In this document: positions 44,882-52,936 of the stretch, one piece after another
Numbering within the stretch: position 1 is the first letter of the stretch
Layout of the letters: every line of letters starts with the position of its first letter
NCBI GenBank assembly: GCA_031278895.1
Contig: JAITJN010000037.1
Span: 1 to 64,000, forward strand
Reading direction: 5' to 3'
Length of the DNA: 64,000 bases
Source of the DNA: Candidatus Endomicrobiellum guadaloupense
GTDB lineage: Bacteria > Elusimicrobiota > Endomicrobiia > Endomicrobiales > Endomicrobiaceae
The notes under the pieces: generated by a model
The model's input: only the letters and a program-made list of their open reading frames with translations
What the model was told of the DNA's origin: nothing
Database searches by the model: none
Position numbers and translations under genes: made by a program

Positions 44882-46207
44882 ATGAGGTACGCATTTGCGA
44901 TTTTAATGGTTTTCTTTGCGGCATCTTCTATCCTTGCAGATCAAACTGATCTGATAAATGTTTCAGTTATGTCAAAAATTTCTCTTGCCTTAGATTACGA
45001 CTTACAATTTAGAGCAGTATCTTATTCAAACATAGATTATACGTCGGCAAAGACCAAATCTGCAGATGTTTTTTCTCAATATTTAAATTTAAATGTAATA
45101 GGGAAATTTGACGATAGAATTGAAATGTCTGCAAAGCTTGGTTCATATGGCTTTTCAGGAAAGTATTATAGTGCTTTTGAAATGCCTTACGAAGGTAGGG
45201 ATTTTGAAATTTTTTTAGAGACAGCTTTTCTTACATTCAAGAATGAGAAAGGTTTTTCTCTTCCCTACAAGATATATATTGGAAAACAAGAGTTTCATTA
45301 TGGCAATGGCTTTATAGTAGATGGTGATAATACTGGTATGCTTGGTGCTGAAGTAAATATTGAATTGTCCAGATTTTTGACTTTAGATATGTTTGCTTCA
45401 AAAGTTTCTGATGAGAATTTTAATTTTTATGGAATCAATTTTAATTTTTTTTCTTTTATAGAGCTTACACTATGCCAAGAACGTAATGACTCTGGGTATA
45501 TATATATAAAAGGTTTGTCTACTAAAAATTCTGGTGATGATTCAAACAAGATTGAATATGATAATAAAACTTTTTATGATATTCGCATGGCAAATAATGG
45601 TAAGAAGTATGAATACGCTATTGAAGCTGCTCAGCAAAAAGGTGGTTTATTAAAAGACAATAGGCAAAAAGTTGACTATGATGCGTATATGTTTAGTTTA
45701 AACGGTGTATGGCATGTAGATATGTTTAGAAGAGATGCTAATGCATGTATTTTATTTACATATTCTGGGGCAAAGGGAGAAAATTGTTTTAATCCTACAT
45801 TTGCAAAAAGATATAATGGTTTGCAAAGAATAGGGTATGGAACACTATTTGCCGCAAATACTACTGACTCTTTTATTGTTCTGCCAAAAGGGTATTATGG
45901 AATAAACACATTAGGAGGTTGTTTTGATATTTCACCATTTAACGCATTTACTTCAGGCGTTTCATATTTCTTCTTTTCAGCTTCAAATGCACCGACTGAT
46001 GCAGGTGATGCAGGATTTTCTAAAATTTATGGCGCAAAAGCTGATTTAGGAAAAGAATTAGATTTTTTTGTTAAATATAAATATAAAAATTATTTTGATA
46101 TAGTTTTTGATTTCGCGTGGTATACGCCCCCTTCAAAAGCTGATAAGGTTTTTGCCAATATAAATTCTTCATATTTATTCCAAATAGGAATAGTCGCGAG
46201 GTTCTAA
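44882..46207 (+). CDS. predicted outer-membrane beta-barrel protein
   Basis: A 441-residue exported protein with a signal peptide (FAILMVFFAASSILA) and alternating strands rich in Tyr and Phe, ending in Phe ('LFQIGIVARF'), as barrel proteins often do. 'YKIYIGKQEFHYGNGFIVDG' resembles strand motifs of AlgE-like alginate export porins. The next gene, a GH57 glucan enzyme, begins 2 bases later and is probably co-transcribed, so transport or handling of a glucan is possible. No specific family is certain. Confidence 0.6.
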   Translation: MRYAFAILMVFFAASSILADQTDLINVSVMSKISLALDYDLQFRAVSYSNIDYTSAKTKSADVFSQYLNLNVIGKFDDRIEMSAKLGSYGFSGKYYSAFEMPYEGRDFEIFLETAFLTFKNEKGFSLPYKIYIGKQEFHYGNGFIVDGDNTGMLGAEVNIELSRFLTLDMFASKVSDENFNFYGINFNFFSFIELTLCQERNDSGYIYIKGLSTKNSGDDSNKIEYDNKTFYDIRMANNGKKYEYAIEAAQQKGGLLKDNRQKVDYDAYMFSLNGVWHVDMFRRDANACILFTYSGAKGENCFNPTFAKRYNGLQRIGYGTLFAANTTDSFIVLPKGYYGINTLGGCFDISPFNAFTSGVSYFFFSASNAPTDAGDAGFSKIYGAKADLGKELDFFVKYKYKNYFDIVFDFAWYTPPSKADKVFANINSSYLFQIGIVARF

Positions 46208-46209
46208 AT

Positions 46210-48309
46210 ATGAAAAAAGTTTATTTAGCTTTTTTGTGGCATCAACATCAGCCCATGTATAAAAATCCTATTACAGGGATTTATGAGCTTCCATGGGTAA
46301 GACTTCACGCTACTAAAGATTATTATGACATGGTTGCAATCCTTGACGGTTTTCCTAAAATAAAGTCCAACATAAACTTAGTTCCATCTTTGTTAATGCA
46401 GCTTGAGGAATATGCTTCAGGCAAAGCTAAAGACAAATTTATGGACTTAACTTTAAAAGATGCTAAACTTTTGACAGATGATGAAAAGATGTTTATCTTG
46501 CCAAATTTCTTTTTATCCAATTTGGAAAATATGATTTTGCCGTTTTCTCGTTATTGTGAACTTTATAATAAAAAGAATCAAGCGCCGAATGGAAGTCTGT
46601 TTGAGGAGCAAGACTTTAGAGATCTGCAAGTTTGGTTTAATTTGTCATGGTTTGACCCATATTGGCGCAAGACAGACGAGTTTATAAAGTATTTATATGA
46701 TAAAGGAAAAGATTTTAGTGAGGATGAAAAAAGAAAACTTATTGATAAACAGATTGAAATATGTGGGGAAGTAGTTTCTAAGCATAAAGAAGTTCAAGAC
46801 AGAGGGCAAATTGAAGTTACCGTAACACCTTTTTATCACCCTATCCTTCCTCTACTTTGCGATACAGATGCTGCAAAGGAAGCAACACCTGAAATAATAC
46901 TTCCGCGAAAAAGATTTATTCATCCCGAAGACGCTTTATGGCATATTGAAAATGCTGTTTCTTATTATGAAAACCGCTTTGGTGTTAAACCATCGGGCAT
47001 GTGGCCTTCAGAAGGTTCGCTGTCAAATGCTACCGTTGAACTTATTTCAGGAGCAGGCATAAAGTGGACAGCAACAGATGAGGCAGTTTTATTTAACAGC
47101 ATGAAAGATATGTCAAACGATAGGAGACATTTATTTAAACCGTTCCAATTAAATATAAACGGTAAAAATTTAAACATAATTTTCAGAGATCATGGTCTTT
47201 CTGATTCAATAGGTTTTGTGTATTCCAAATGGAATCCTCAGGATGCGGCAAATGATTTGATAGCTAAAATTAAAAATATTGGCAAATATGCTTCTTCTCT
47301 TTGTGACGCGCCACTTGTGTCTGTTATTTTAGATGGAGACAATTGTTGGGAATACTATAAGAATGATGGCTGGGATTTTTTGACAGCTCTTTACGAAAAA
47401 CTGAGTGTTGATGAAGATATAGAAACAGTAAGAGTAAGTGAGTATCTTACAAAATTTCCTCCAAGAGATGTAATAACAAATTTAACGGCAGGATCTTGGA
47501 TTAATGGGAATTTTGGTGTTTGGATAGGAAGTAGTGAGGATAATAAATCTTGGGATTACTTATCCACTACACGAGATGTTTTATCAGAAAGATTAAAATC
47601 TGGAGGAGCATCTGATGTAAATGCAGCTTGGAATGCTTTGCATGCAGCAGAAGGCTCTGATTGGAACTGGTGGTATGGTGGTGAGCATTCTTCATTAAAT
47701 AACACCGACTTTGATTTTTTATACAGGCAACAATTGATAAAAGCGTATGAGTCTTTAGGTATAGTCGCTCCTGAGACATTATTTGAAACAATTGGAATCA
47801 ACTCTAGTCAAAAATATGCGCTAACCACTCCTGTTGTTATTTCACCAAAGATTGATGGGAAAGTTTCTGATTATGAGCAGTGGAGCAAATCAAGTTTTTA
47901 TAAGACAGGCACAAGCGGCGCTACAATGCATCAAGTCTCTACGATATTAAAATCTTTCAATTATGGCTTTGATACTAATAATTTGTATTTAAAAATTGAT
48001 TTTAATGAAGAGTCGTTAACAAATATTTCTTTAAAAATAATATTTTTAAAGCCCATAGAGATGTTTATAACTTTAAGTTTTAATTTAGGAAATGAAATTG
48101 TGGTTTTAGATGGGCAAGGAAAAATCCTAAATATTGCAAAAGGCATGTTTAGCAAAAGCGTAGAACTAGCTTTGCCGCTTTCGTACTTAAATTTACCAGA
48201 GAAACATGATAATATAAAATTTATGATAGCTGTAAATAAAAATAATTCTGAATTTGAAAGATGGCCTTATCAGTCTACTATAGAAATACCAAAACCAGCT
48301 GATGTTTAA
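46210..48309 (+). CDS. GH57 family glucan-active enzyme
   Basis: A 699-residue glycoside hydrolase family 57 protein (alpha-amylase, 4-alpha-glucanotransferase or amylopullulanase group). Motif 1 is 'FLWHQHQPMY' near residue 10. 'GMWPSEGSLS' (around residue 260) is the region of the nucleophilic Glu, followed by 'WTATDEAV' and 'FRDHGLSDSIGF' with the acid/base Asp region. 'SDWNWWYGGEHSS' is a C-terminal helical-domain motif. The last 140 residues form an extra beta-rich domain. No signal peptide is visible, so it is probably cytoplasmic and acts on glycogen or maltodextrin. Confidence 0.88.
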   Translation: MKKVYLAFLWHQHQPMYKNPITGIYELPWVRLHATKDYYDMVAILDGFPKIKSNINLVPSLLMQLEEYASGKAKDKFMDLTLKDAKLLTDDEKMFILPNFFLSNLENMILPFSRYCELYNKKNQAPNGSLFEEQDFRDLQVWFNLSWFDPYWRKTDEFIKYLYDKGKDFSEDEKRKLIDKQIEICGEVVSKHKEVQDRGQIEVTVTPFYHPILPLLCDTDAAKEATPEIILPRKRFIHPEDALWHIENAVSYYENRFGVKPSGMWPSEGSLSNATVELISGAGIKWTATDEAVLFNSMKDMSNDRRHLFKPFQLNINGKNLNIIFRDHGLSDSIGFVYSKWNPQDAANDLIAKIKNIGKYASSLCDAPLVSVILDGDNCWEYYKNDGWDFLTALYEKLSVDEDIETVRVSEYLTKFPPRDVITNLTAGSWINGNFGVWIGSSEDNKSWDYLSTTRDVLSERLKSGGASDVNAAWNALHAAEGSDWNWWYGGEHSSLNNTDFDFLYRQQLIKAYESLGIVAPETLFETIGINSSQKYALTTPVVISPKIDGKVSDYEQWSKSSFYKTGTSGATMHQVSTILKSFNYGFDTNNLYLKIDFNEESLTNISLKIIFLKPIEMFITLSFNLGNEIVVLDGQGKILNIAKGMFSKSVELALPLSYLNLPEKHDNIKFMIAVNKNNSEFERWPYQSTIEIPKPADV

Positions 48310-48336
48310 GTATTATAAAATATTTTGGAGAAATAA

Positions 48337-48627
48337 ATGAAAGTAAGAGAATTTGAGTTAAAGGGCAGAAAGTACTTGGGGTGTGAGGGGGAAATATCTT
48401 CTGGTAGTAACCTGGTTTTTATAAAAGGAAGTAATGGTTTTATAATGTGCAGTTATTTAAATCTTGAAACTGCTGAAAAAATGAATAATATTGCAGCTAT
48501 TGTTACAGGTGTTAAAACTATTGATGATATGTTAAAGAAAGATATATCAAACGCTACAACAAATGCTAAACAAATTGGAATTGTACCAGGGATTTCCGTG
48601 TTAGAAGCGCTTGATAAACTTAGTTAG
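48337..48627 (+). CDS. DUF1805 family protein
   Basis: A 96-residue protein of the DUF1805/YunC-like family: 'NLVFIKGSNGFIMCSYLNLETAEKMNNIAAIVTGVKTIDDML' is the conserved core. The biochemical role is unknown. GGAG lies 7 bases before ATG. It is the third gene after the barrel and GH57 genes and ends the run. Confidence 0.8.
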   Translation: MKVREFELKGRKYLGCEGEISSGSNLVFIKGSNGFIMCSYLNLETAEKMNNIAAIVTGVKTIDDMLKKDISNATTNAKQIGIVPGISVLEALDKLS

Positions 48628-48682
48628 TAATTATCTAAAATTGGACTTTAAGTACAAAAGAGGATAGAAGGAGCAAAAGTAA

Positions 48683-48723
48683 AATGAATCCGATGTAGTC
48701 AAAAGATCTATATCGGATTCATT
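48683..48723 (+). terminator. stem-loop after DUF1805 (no T tract)
   Basis: AATGAATCCGAT pairs with ATCGGATTCATT, extended inward by TAG/CTA with one mismatch, around a short loop. It lies between the DUF1805 gene and the convergent lipoprotein pseudogene, so it may end either transcript. No T run follows on the plus strand. Confidence 0.55.
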
Positions 48724-48765
48724 GATCTGCAATAAGTAATTGCTTAAAAAAGTTAAAGAATTAAT

Positions 48766-49246
48766 TTATAAAACAAGTTCATAGATTGCTTTACTATTAC
48801 TAGAGTGAACAAAACGGTTAGGGTGGCGCCAATAATTCTCATCTCCAGATTTAATAAATCCTTTAGTAGTAATATCGTTATAATCGTCAATAAAGATGGC
48901 AATGCAATCAATATCATCTAAATAAACGTAAAGATTATGACCTTCTCTATACTACCTAAGAGTTTTCTGCCAGATTTTTCAAATATGTCACCACTTGAGG
49001 ACCGTACCATATCTATACTAAATGTTATTATTTTTGATGTAGTTAAATTTTTGAAAGTAAGCTCTCTAATATATTGGATGATATAATCTTTTTTGATACC
49101 AGTATTAGATTGTCTCCAATTTTAAAATCAAGATAACTACTACTAATAGCATAAGGTGAAGAAGTCCTTCCTGCCTTTTTCTCACAAGAACAAAACAAAC
49201 ATGCAACAAACAACATACAAAAAATAAATGTAAAACCTTTTTTCAT
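48766..49246 (-). pseudogene. decayed lipoprotein gene with at least two frameshifts
   Basis: On the minus strand ATG 49246 opens a lipoprotein signal (MKKGFTFIFCMLFVACLFCSC). The frame closes at 49043. Coding sense continues in a second frame ('RELTFKNLTTSKIITFSIDMVRSS', 'IFEKSGRKLLGSIE') and then a third ('LYVYLDDIDCIAIFIDDYNDI', ending 'SKAIYELVL' at 48766). Together about 160 residues can be rebuilt, interrupted by two frameshifts. The function is unknown. The track shows only its first 67 residues as an ORF. Confidence 0.75.
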
Positions 49247-49456
49247 TTTATTTCTCCATAAATTTTAGAATCATCAATATAAGCTTATTTGATGTTTATA
49301 TGTTTATAAGTATAGACATTTTAAAAAAAAGTTATTTTTTTTGAGAAATTTTTGAAAAAATTGATGTAATCACTAAGTTTATCGGCTAGTTCCCCCAAAA
49401 AAGAGGTTGTCCTATTTTAACTTTGAAATGACATCAACCCTACAAAAAATTGACAT
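49247..49456. other. AT-rich intergenic stretch, no gene seen
   Basis: Between the lipoprotein pseudogene and the tRNA promoter I see only A/T runs (including an A8/T8 inverted pair near 49325-49345) and a short AAAGAGGTTGT that is nearly complementary to the stem of the terminator after the tRNA. No coding frame is convincing. Confidence 0.5.
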
Positions 49457-49485
49457 TTGACATTAAGAAATAAAATATATACAAT
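49457..49485 (+). promoter_or_regulatory. consensus promoter for initiator tRNA
   Basis: A perfect TTGACA (49457-49462), a 17-base spacer and TACAAT (49480-49485). It starts transcription about 5 bases before the tRNA. A second TTGACA at 49450 is out of phase. Confidence 0.85.
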
Positions 49486-49496
49486 AGTTTCACAGT

Positions 49497-49570
<74 letters not shown>

Positions 49571-49586
49571 TTTATAGAATTTTAAA

Positions 49587-49615
49587 ACGACCTCTTTGTA
49601 GGTTGTATTTTTTTT
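49587..49615 (+). terminator. intrinsic terminator of the tRNA-fMet transcript
   Basis: ACGACCT pairs with AGGTTGT (one G-T pair) over the loop CTTTGT and is followed by ATTTTTTTT. It sits 17 bases after the tRNA, giving a self-contained one-gene unit. Confidence 0.85.
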
Positions 49616-49782
49616 GTAAAAGAGTTATCTTATTTTGTGTTCTAAATAAAGGAAGTTTTGTAGTGTTTTTTAATGATGCTTGTTCTACTCTATGTTGGGA
49701 AAAACCTGTAAAGAAGTGTGGAGTGTATAGTAAAAATTAATGTCGATACATTTTCTTAAATATAAATATATTGAGGTATAAA

Positions 49783-50346
49783 ATGATTATAGGCTTGACA
49801 GGTTCTTATTGTTCTGGGAAAGATACAGTCGCCGATTATATATCAAAAAAACGTGGGTATAAGCATTTTTCTCTGTCTGATGTTATAAGAGACATAATGA
49901 AAAAAGCAGGAATTGATCCTATAAGAGAAAATCTAATTGTCTTTGGGACAAAACTTCGTGAGGAAAATGGTAATGGGATTTTGGCTAAAAAAGTCTTGGA
50001 AAAAGCTAAAGATGATGGTAAGTATTGCATAACTTCAATAAGGCATTCAGAGGAGGTTAATGAGTTTAGGAAAAGAAATGATTTTATATTAGTAAATGTT
50101 GACGCTCCTCAGGATGTCCGTTTTAGAAGAATGCAGAAAAGAAAAAGACCTGGTGATCCCAAGACATTAGAGAAATTTATAGAGCTTGAAAAAAAAGAAT
50201 GTCAAACTTCAGGTTCAGGACAACAACTACGCAAAACTGGCAATATGGCAGACATTACCTTTATAAATGATTCTAACGATATAACAACATTGGAAGCTAC
50301 TGTTGATAAATTTTTGGAAGATTTAGAAAATGAAAGAAGTATTTGA
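49783..50346 (+). CDS. P-loop nucleotide/nucleoside kinase-like protein
   Basis: A 187-residue small P-loop kinase. 'IIGLTGSYCSGKDTVADYIS' is a Walker A. Later come an Arg-rich lid-like segment ('RFRRMQKRKRPGDPKTLEKF') and the 'ADITFINDSND' strand seen in dephospho-CoA kinase and deoxynucleotide kinase relatives. The exact substrate cannot be read. Dephospho-CoA, (d)NMP or a modified nucleotide are options. ATG 49783 behind GAGG replaces the track's TTG. It overlaps the flavoprotein gene by 17 bases. Confidence 0.7.
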   Translation: MIIGLTGSYCSGKDTVADYISKKRGYKHFSLSDVIRDIMKKAGIDPIRENLIVFGTKLREENGNGILAKKVLEKAKDDGKYCITSIRHSEEVNEFRKRNDFILVNVDAPQDVRFRRMQKRKRPGDPKTLEKFIELEKKECQTSGSGQQLRKTGNMADITFINDSNDITTLEATVDKFLEDLENERSI

Positions 50347-51562
50347 TGTTGTAGTTGTTGGTGCTGGAGTTGCCGGCATGATGGCTGCTATAAAGGCTGG
50401 CGAACGCGGATTAAAAACTATAGTTTTGGAAAAAAAATCACGACCAGGAATAAAACTTTCAATTACTGGTAAAGGAAGATGTAATTTTACCAATAGTGCT
50501 TCTGTGAAAGAATTTATAAATTTGTTTCATAATGGCAAATTTTTATATAGCAGTTTTAATGCATTTTCAAACCTTGATGCAATTTCTTTCTTTGAAAATC
50601 TAGGTGTTCCTAGCAAACTTGAAAGAGGTGGAAGATATTTCCCTGTAAGCGACAAATCTCAAGATGTAGTTGACGCTTTAGTAAAAGAAGTTAAGAAGAG
50701 TTCTAAAATACTTACTTCATTTGATGTAAAAGATGTAAAGAGAAATGATGACTTAACCTTTACAATTTCTTCTCTTAACAATTCAATAATATCAAAAAAT
50801 TTAATTCTAGCGTGTGGCGGTGCTTCGTACCCTACAACTGGCTCCGACGGTTCCGGGTATGCTCTTGCAAAGTCTTTTGGGCATACTATAAAACAAGCAA
50901 TTCCTGCATTAGTACCTATAATTTTAGATAAAGAATATTTAAAAGACCTGCAAGGTTTAAAGTTAAAAAATGTTGAAACATCTGTTATTTTTGATGGAGA
51001 AAGTCTTGCCAAAGAGTTTGGCAAGATGGAGTTTACATCTTTTGGAGCAAGTGGTCCGATAATTTTAGCACTTAGTGGACTTATAGCTGAAGAAGTTTCC
51101 AGTAAAGATTTAATTTTATCCTTAAATTTAAAGCCTGCCCTTTCAAATGAACAGTTGAATCAAAGATTATTGAGAGAAATAGATAAATTTGGGCAGTATA
51201 ATGTAAATATTATGCTTAAAGAATTGCTTCCTGCACAAATAATAAGGCCATTTGTAAACTATTGCGGTATTAGTGGGACTAAAAAGTGTTCGCAGATTAG
51301 TAAACTTGAAAGAGAAAAAATACTGAATGGATTCTTTAATTTCAGAATCAAAATATTAAAAACAAAAGATTTAAAAGAAGCTATAGTTACAAGAGGTGGT
51401 GTTGTTACAGACGAAATAAATCAAAAAACAATGGAGTCAAAATTAGTTCAGGGTCTCTATTTTTGTGGAGAAATTATAGATATTGATGCACCTACCGGCG
51501 GATTTAATTTACAGGCGGCATTTTCAACAGGTTGTTTAGTCGGGAGTTCAATAGGAAACTAA
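50330..51562 (+). CDS. YhiN/HI0933-family flavoprotein
   Basis: An FAD/NAD(P)-binding oxidoreductase of 410 residues. The dinucleotide-binding 'VVVVGAGVAGMMAAIKAGERG', the 'KLSITGKGRCNFTNS' family box, 'LACGGASYPTTGSDGSGYALA' and the C-terminal 'GLYFCGEIIDIDAPTGGFNLQAAFSTG' define the YhiN group. Its reaction is not established. It is translationally linked to the preceding kinase-like gene. Confidence 0.88.
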   Translation: MKEVFDVVVVGAGVAGMMAAIKAGERGLKTIVLEKKSRPGIKLSITGKGRCNFTNSASVKEFINLFHNGKFLYSSFNAFSNLDAISFFENLGVPSKLERGGRYFPVSDKSQDVVDALVKEVKKSSKILTSFDVKDVKRNDDLTFTISSLNNSIISKNLILACGGASYPTTGSDGSGYALAKSFGHTIKQAIPALVPIILDKEYLKDLQGLKLKNVETSVIFDGESLAKEFGKMEFTSFGASGPIILALSGLIAEEVSSKDLILSLNLKPALSNEQLNQRLLREIDKFGQYNVNIMLKELLPAQIIRPFVNYCGISGTKKCSQISKLEREKILNGFFNFRIKILKTKDLKEAIVTRGGVVTDEINQKTMESKLVQGLYFCGEIIDIDAPTGGFNLQAAFSTGCLVGSSIGN

Positions 51563-51689
51563 ATGAGTAGAGGTATAAGAAAATGAAAGTCTAACTTAAA
51601 CGCAAGCGGTGAAAGACTTAACAGAACTTGCCAGGAAATACTTTATTTCTGAAAATTTTTAAGTGGCGGAAAGGGAATTATTTGCTAGT

Positions 51690-51784
51690 TTGACTTTTAG
51701 ATGTATTTTAAGTAGACTCTAACGAAATAAAGTGAGTTAGGATGTTTTTGCGTTCCTAAAAATTCCCTCAAAGGGTGTTTTAGG
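51690..51784 (+). promoter_or_regulatory. candidate promoter and leader hairpin of the glutamate synthase operon
   Basis: TTGACT (51690-51695) and a weak TAGACT (51713-51718) are 17 bases apart. Downstream, CCTAAAA pairs with TTTTAGG and an inner CCCT pairs with AGGG (51755-51784), followed by GCGTTTTT. This looks like a terminator or attenuator in the untranslated leader about 60 bases before ATG 51845. The rest of 51563-51844 shows no coding frame and no riboswitch class I can name. Confidence 0.4.
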
Positions 51785-51844
51785 GCGTTTTTACATGTAA
51801 ATACACATATGTTTAGATGTTGATTTTTGCGTAGTGGAGGTCTA

Positions 51845-52936
51845 ATGTTAAAAGAAGGTGAATTACGTATTCCGTCAGGTTGTGCAATAAGCGGGATTAT
51901 AGACAAGAAAGGTAACCGTTTTAGTGGTGGAGAAATTATTAAGTCTATTGCATTAATGCATGAAAGGTCAAACGGGTTAGGTGGCGGTTTTGCAGCTTAT
52001 GGTATTTACCCTCAATATAAAGAACTTTATGCTTTCCACATTTTTTACGATAGTCTAAGCGTTAAAACCCAAGTAGAAGACTTCCTTACAAAGCATTTTG
52101 AGATAGAAAGTGCTGGAAACATTCCTACAAAATCAGTCCCAAATATAAAAGATCAACCTTTAATATGGCGTTATTTTGTTTCTCCAAGAATTTACATGTC
52201 TAAAGAAGAAATCATAGATGAAGATGAATTTACTTCAAGATGTGTGATCAAGATAAATAAAGAATATATTGGCGCCTATGTTTTTTCAAGTGGTAAAAAT
52301 ATGGGGACTTTTAAAGGTGTAGGATACCCTGAAGATATTGGCGAATTTTTTATGTTGGATAGATATGAAGCTTATATGTGGACTGCACATGGAAGATTTC
52401 CTACAAATACTCCAGGCTGGTGGGGTGGATCTCATCCTTTTACAATGCTTAATTGGTCCGTAGTACACAATGGCGAGATATCTTCTTATGACGCCAACAG
52501 ACGTTTTGTTGAAATGTTTGGTTATAGATGTACTCTGCAGACGGACACGGAAGTAATAACGTATCTTTTTGATTTGCTTGTAAGAAAGCATAAAATGCCA
52601 ATGGATAAAGCTATAAAAGTAGTAGCATCTCCTTTTTGGGACAATATAGAAAGAGAAAATAAAAAAACTCAAAATGAACTTAAGAGTATAAGAGCTGTAT
52701 ATGCTAACGCTCTTATAAACGGACCTTTTTCAATAATTTTAGGTTGCCAGAAAGGTATGGTAGCGCTAAACGATAGGATAAAACTTCGTTCTATGGTTGC
52801 AGCAGAAAAAGGCGACAGAACTTATGTTGCAAGCGAAGAGAGTGCTATAAAGATAATATGCGATAATCCAGATAGAATTTGGTCGCCAAAAGGCGGAGAA
52901 GCTATTATTGCTTTATTGGAATGTGAAAATAAATGA
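51845..52936 (+). CDS. glutamate synthase, glutamine amidotransferase subunit (archaeal-type)
   Basis: A class II glutamine amidotransferase of 363 residues that frees ammonia from glutamine. The catalytic Cys would be in 'PSGCAISGIIDKKG' (residue 13), so a short propeptide must be removed. 'TAHGRFPTNTPGWWGGSHPF' and 'VVHNGEISSYDANRR' are substrate-binding boxes, and 'LQTDTEVITYL' follows. ATG 51845 behind GGAGG is the start. In most bacteria this is the N-terminal domain of the large GltB. Here it is a separate gene, as in many archaea and anaerobes. It overlaps the next gene by 4 bases. Confidence 0.9.
   Translation: MLKEGELRIPSGCAISGIIDKKGNRFSGGEIIKSIALMHERSNGLGGGFAAYGIYPQYKELYAFHIFYDSLSVKTQVEDFLTKHFEIESAGNIPTKSVPNIKDQPLIWRYFVSPRIYMSKEEIIDEDEFTSRCVIKINKEYIGAYVFSSGKNMGTFKGVGYPEDIGEFFMLDRYEAYMWTAHGRFPTNTPGWWGGSHPFTMLNWSVVHNGEISSYDANRRFVEMFGYRCTLQTDTEVITYLFDLLVRKHKMPMDKAIKVVASPFWDNIERENKKTQNELKSIRAVYANALINGPFSIILGCQKGMVALNDRIKLRSMVAAEKGDRTYVASEESAIKIICDNPDRIWSPKGGEAIIALLECENK

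Noticed and set aside
51563-51844. Riboswitch upstream of the glutamate synthase genes
   Set aside because: I could not match the conserved cores of the glutamine, glycine or cyclic-di-GMP classes. Only a terminator-like hairpin is supported.
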